Shown here: one piece after another, positions 63,597-64,000 of the stretch
Position numbering within the stretch: position 1 is the first letter of the stretch
How the letters are laid out: every line of letters begins with the position of its first letter
Assembly: GCF_044582145.1 (NCBI RefSeq)
Contig: NZ_JBDODO010000001.1
DNA length: 64,000 nt
Direction: 5' to 3' (one strand)
DNA from: Guyparkeria sp016278265
Lineage (GTDB): Bacteria; Pseudomonadota; Gammaproteobacteria; Halothiobacillales; Halothiobacillaceae
The notes under the pieces: generated by a model
What the model saw: the letters and a program-made list of their open reading frames with translations, nothing else
What the model was told of the DNA's origin: nothing
Database searches by the model: none
Program-made: the position numbers and the translations under genes

Positions 63597-64000
63597 ATGA
63601 CCGCGCATGCCTTGAGCCAACTCCACGAATCGCAGGGCCAGAGTCTCTGGCTGGATAACCTTTCCCGCGCCCTGTTGACGGACGAGGGCCTGCCGCGGCT
63701 GATTCGCGACTACGGCATCCGCGGGGTGACCTCCAACCCCTCGATCTTCAAGAAGGCGATCGTCGGCAGCGACCTCTACACCGAGGACATCGCCGCGGGC
63801 AAGCGCCAGTACCCGGATGTCGAGTCGGTCTACGAGCACCTGGTCGTCACGGACATCCAGCGCGCCTGTGATCTGCTGCGACCGGTCTGGGACCAGTCGC
63901 ACGGCGAGGACGGCTGGGTGTCCTGGGAGGAATCGCCCGGCATCGCCCATGACGCCCATGCCTCGGTGCGCGCCGCCCATCGCCTGCGTGAACTGGTCGA
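63597..64000 (+). CDS. tal: Transaldolase, partial (N-terminal 134 residues)
   Basis: The first 134 codons of a transaldolase run off the right edge. SLWLDNLSRALL and GIRGVTSNPSIFKKAIVGSDLY mark the family, in the longer (mycobacterial-type, TAL) subgroup judged from the WLDNLSR start and the SYSTEM-like E-SPG-AHD region (WEESPGIAHDA). Transaldolase moves dihydroxyacetone units in the pentose phosphate pathway. ATG 63597 follows CGGAGGAG. The Schiff-base Lys lies outside the window. Confidence 0.92.
   Translation, partial: MTAHALSQLHESQGQSLWLDNLSRALLTDEGLPRLIRDYGIRGVTSNPSIFKKAIVGSDLYTEDIAAGKRQYPDVESVYEHLVVTDIQRACDLLRPVWDQSHGEDGWVSWEESPGIAHDAHASVRAAHRLRELV

Noticed and set aside
63591..63980. 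Minus-strand open frame opposite the transaldolase gene
   Set aside because: The plus strand has a clear transaldolase start with ribosome-binding site; the minus frame is a shadow.

Overview
The window is about 64 kb of a GC-rich gammaproteobacterial chromosome spanning the replication-origin neighbourhood. The gene order xthA-GIDE-lemA-gyrB-recF-dnaN-dnaA (minus strand), then rpmH-rnpA-yidD-yidC-mnmE (plus strand), and later mnmG-rsmG-parA-parB-atpZIBEFHAGDC-glmU is the classic oriC cluster of Pseudomonas-like Gammaproteobacteria. The thioredoxin, rhodanese and glutaredoxin content, the TorF-family porin with glnK-amtB and the overall gene style fit a sulfur-oxidising or halophilic lineage such as Halothiobacillaceae or Ectothiorhodospiraceae. 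That placement is inference, not proof.

Layout. (1) 1-8.4 kb, minus strand: DNA replication and repair genes, LemA and its GIDE-domain partner. (2) 6.8-7.0 kb and 8.4-8.9 kb: two non-coding segments with DnaA-box-like sequences, candidate oriC. (3) 8.9-12.9 kb: ribosomal protein L34, RNase P protein, membrane insertion factors and MnmE, with a near-perfect parS site between yidC and mnmE. (4) 13.0-46.5 kb: about 33 kb of mixed genes lying between mnmE and mnmG, which are neighbours in many relatives. It holds signalling genes (Aer-like PAS, EAL, GGDEF), selenium use (selD-selU), tRNA wobble modification (cmoA, cmoB, trmL, trmO, thiI), nitrogen uptake (torF-glnK-amtB under NtrC/sigma-54 type sites), cell-envelope proteases (ctpA, envC), a persulfide-sensor-like ArsR gene with DUF2892, the yibN-grxC-trxC-secB-gpsA operon, purD, mntH with a large palindromic operator, cytochrome b561 with a 44-residue partner, an exported peroxiredoxin, rho-trxA, oxyR, a membrane-anchored cold-shock-domain protein and speE. 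(5) 46.6-59.9 kb: mnmG-rsmG-parAB, the complete F1Fo ATP synthase operon and glmU. (6) 59.9-64 kb: hemW-rdgB, a C- type rpmJ, a decayed Hsp20 gene, cbpA and the start of a transaldolase gene.

How it fits together. The window encodes replication initiation, segregation (ParABS) and energy production in the usual origin-proximal position. It also holds an unusual concentration of tRNA anticodon-modification enzymes (MnmE, MnmG, SelU, CmoA, CmoB, TrmL, TrmO, plus ThiI). Redox and sulfur handling (ArsR, DUF2892, rhodanese, Grx, Trx2, Trx1, OxyR, Bcp) is a second theme. No CRISPR array, insertion sequence, prophage, rRNA or tRNA gene was recognised. I did not identify a clearly new defence or biosynthetic system; the best leads are regulatory sites, gene pairings and small genes listed in the findings.
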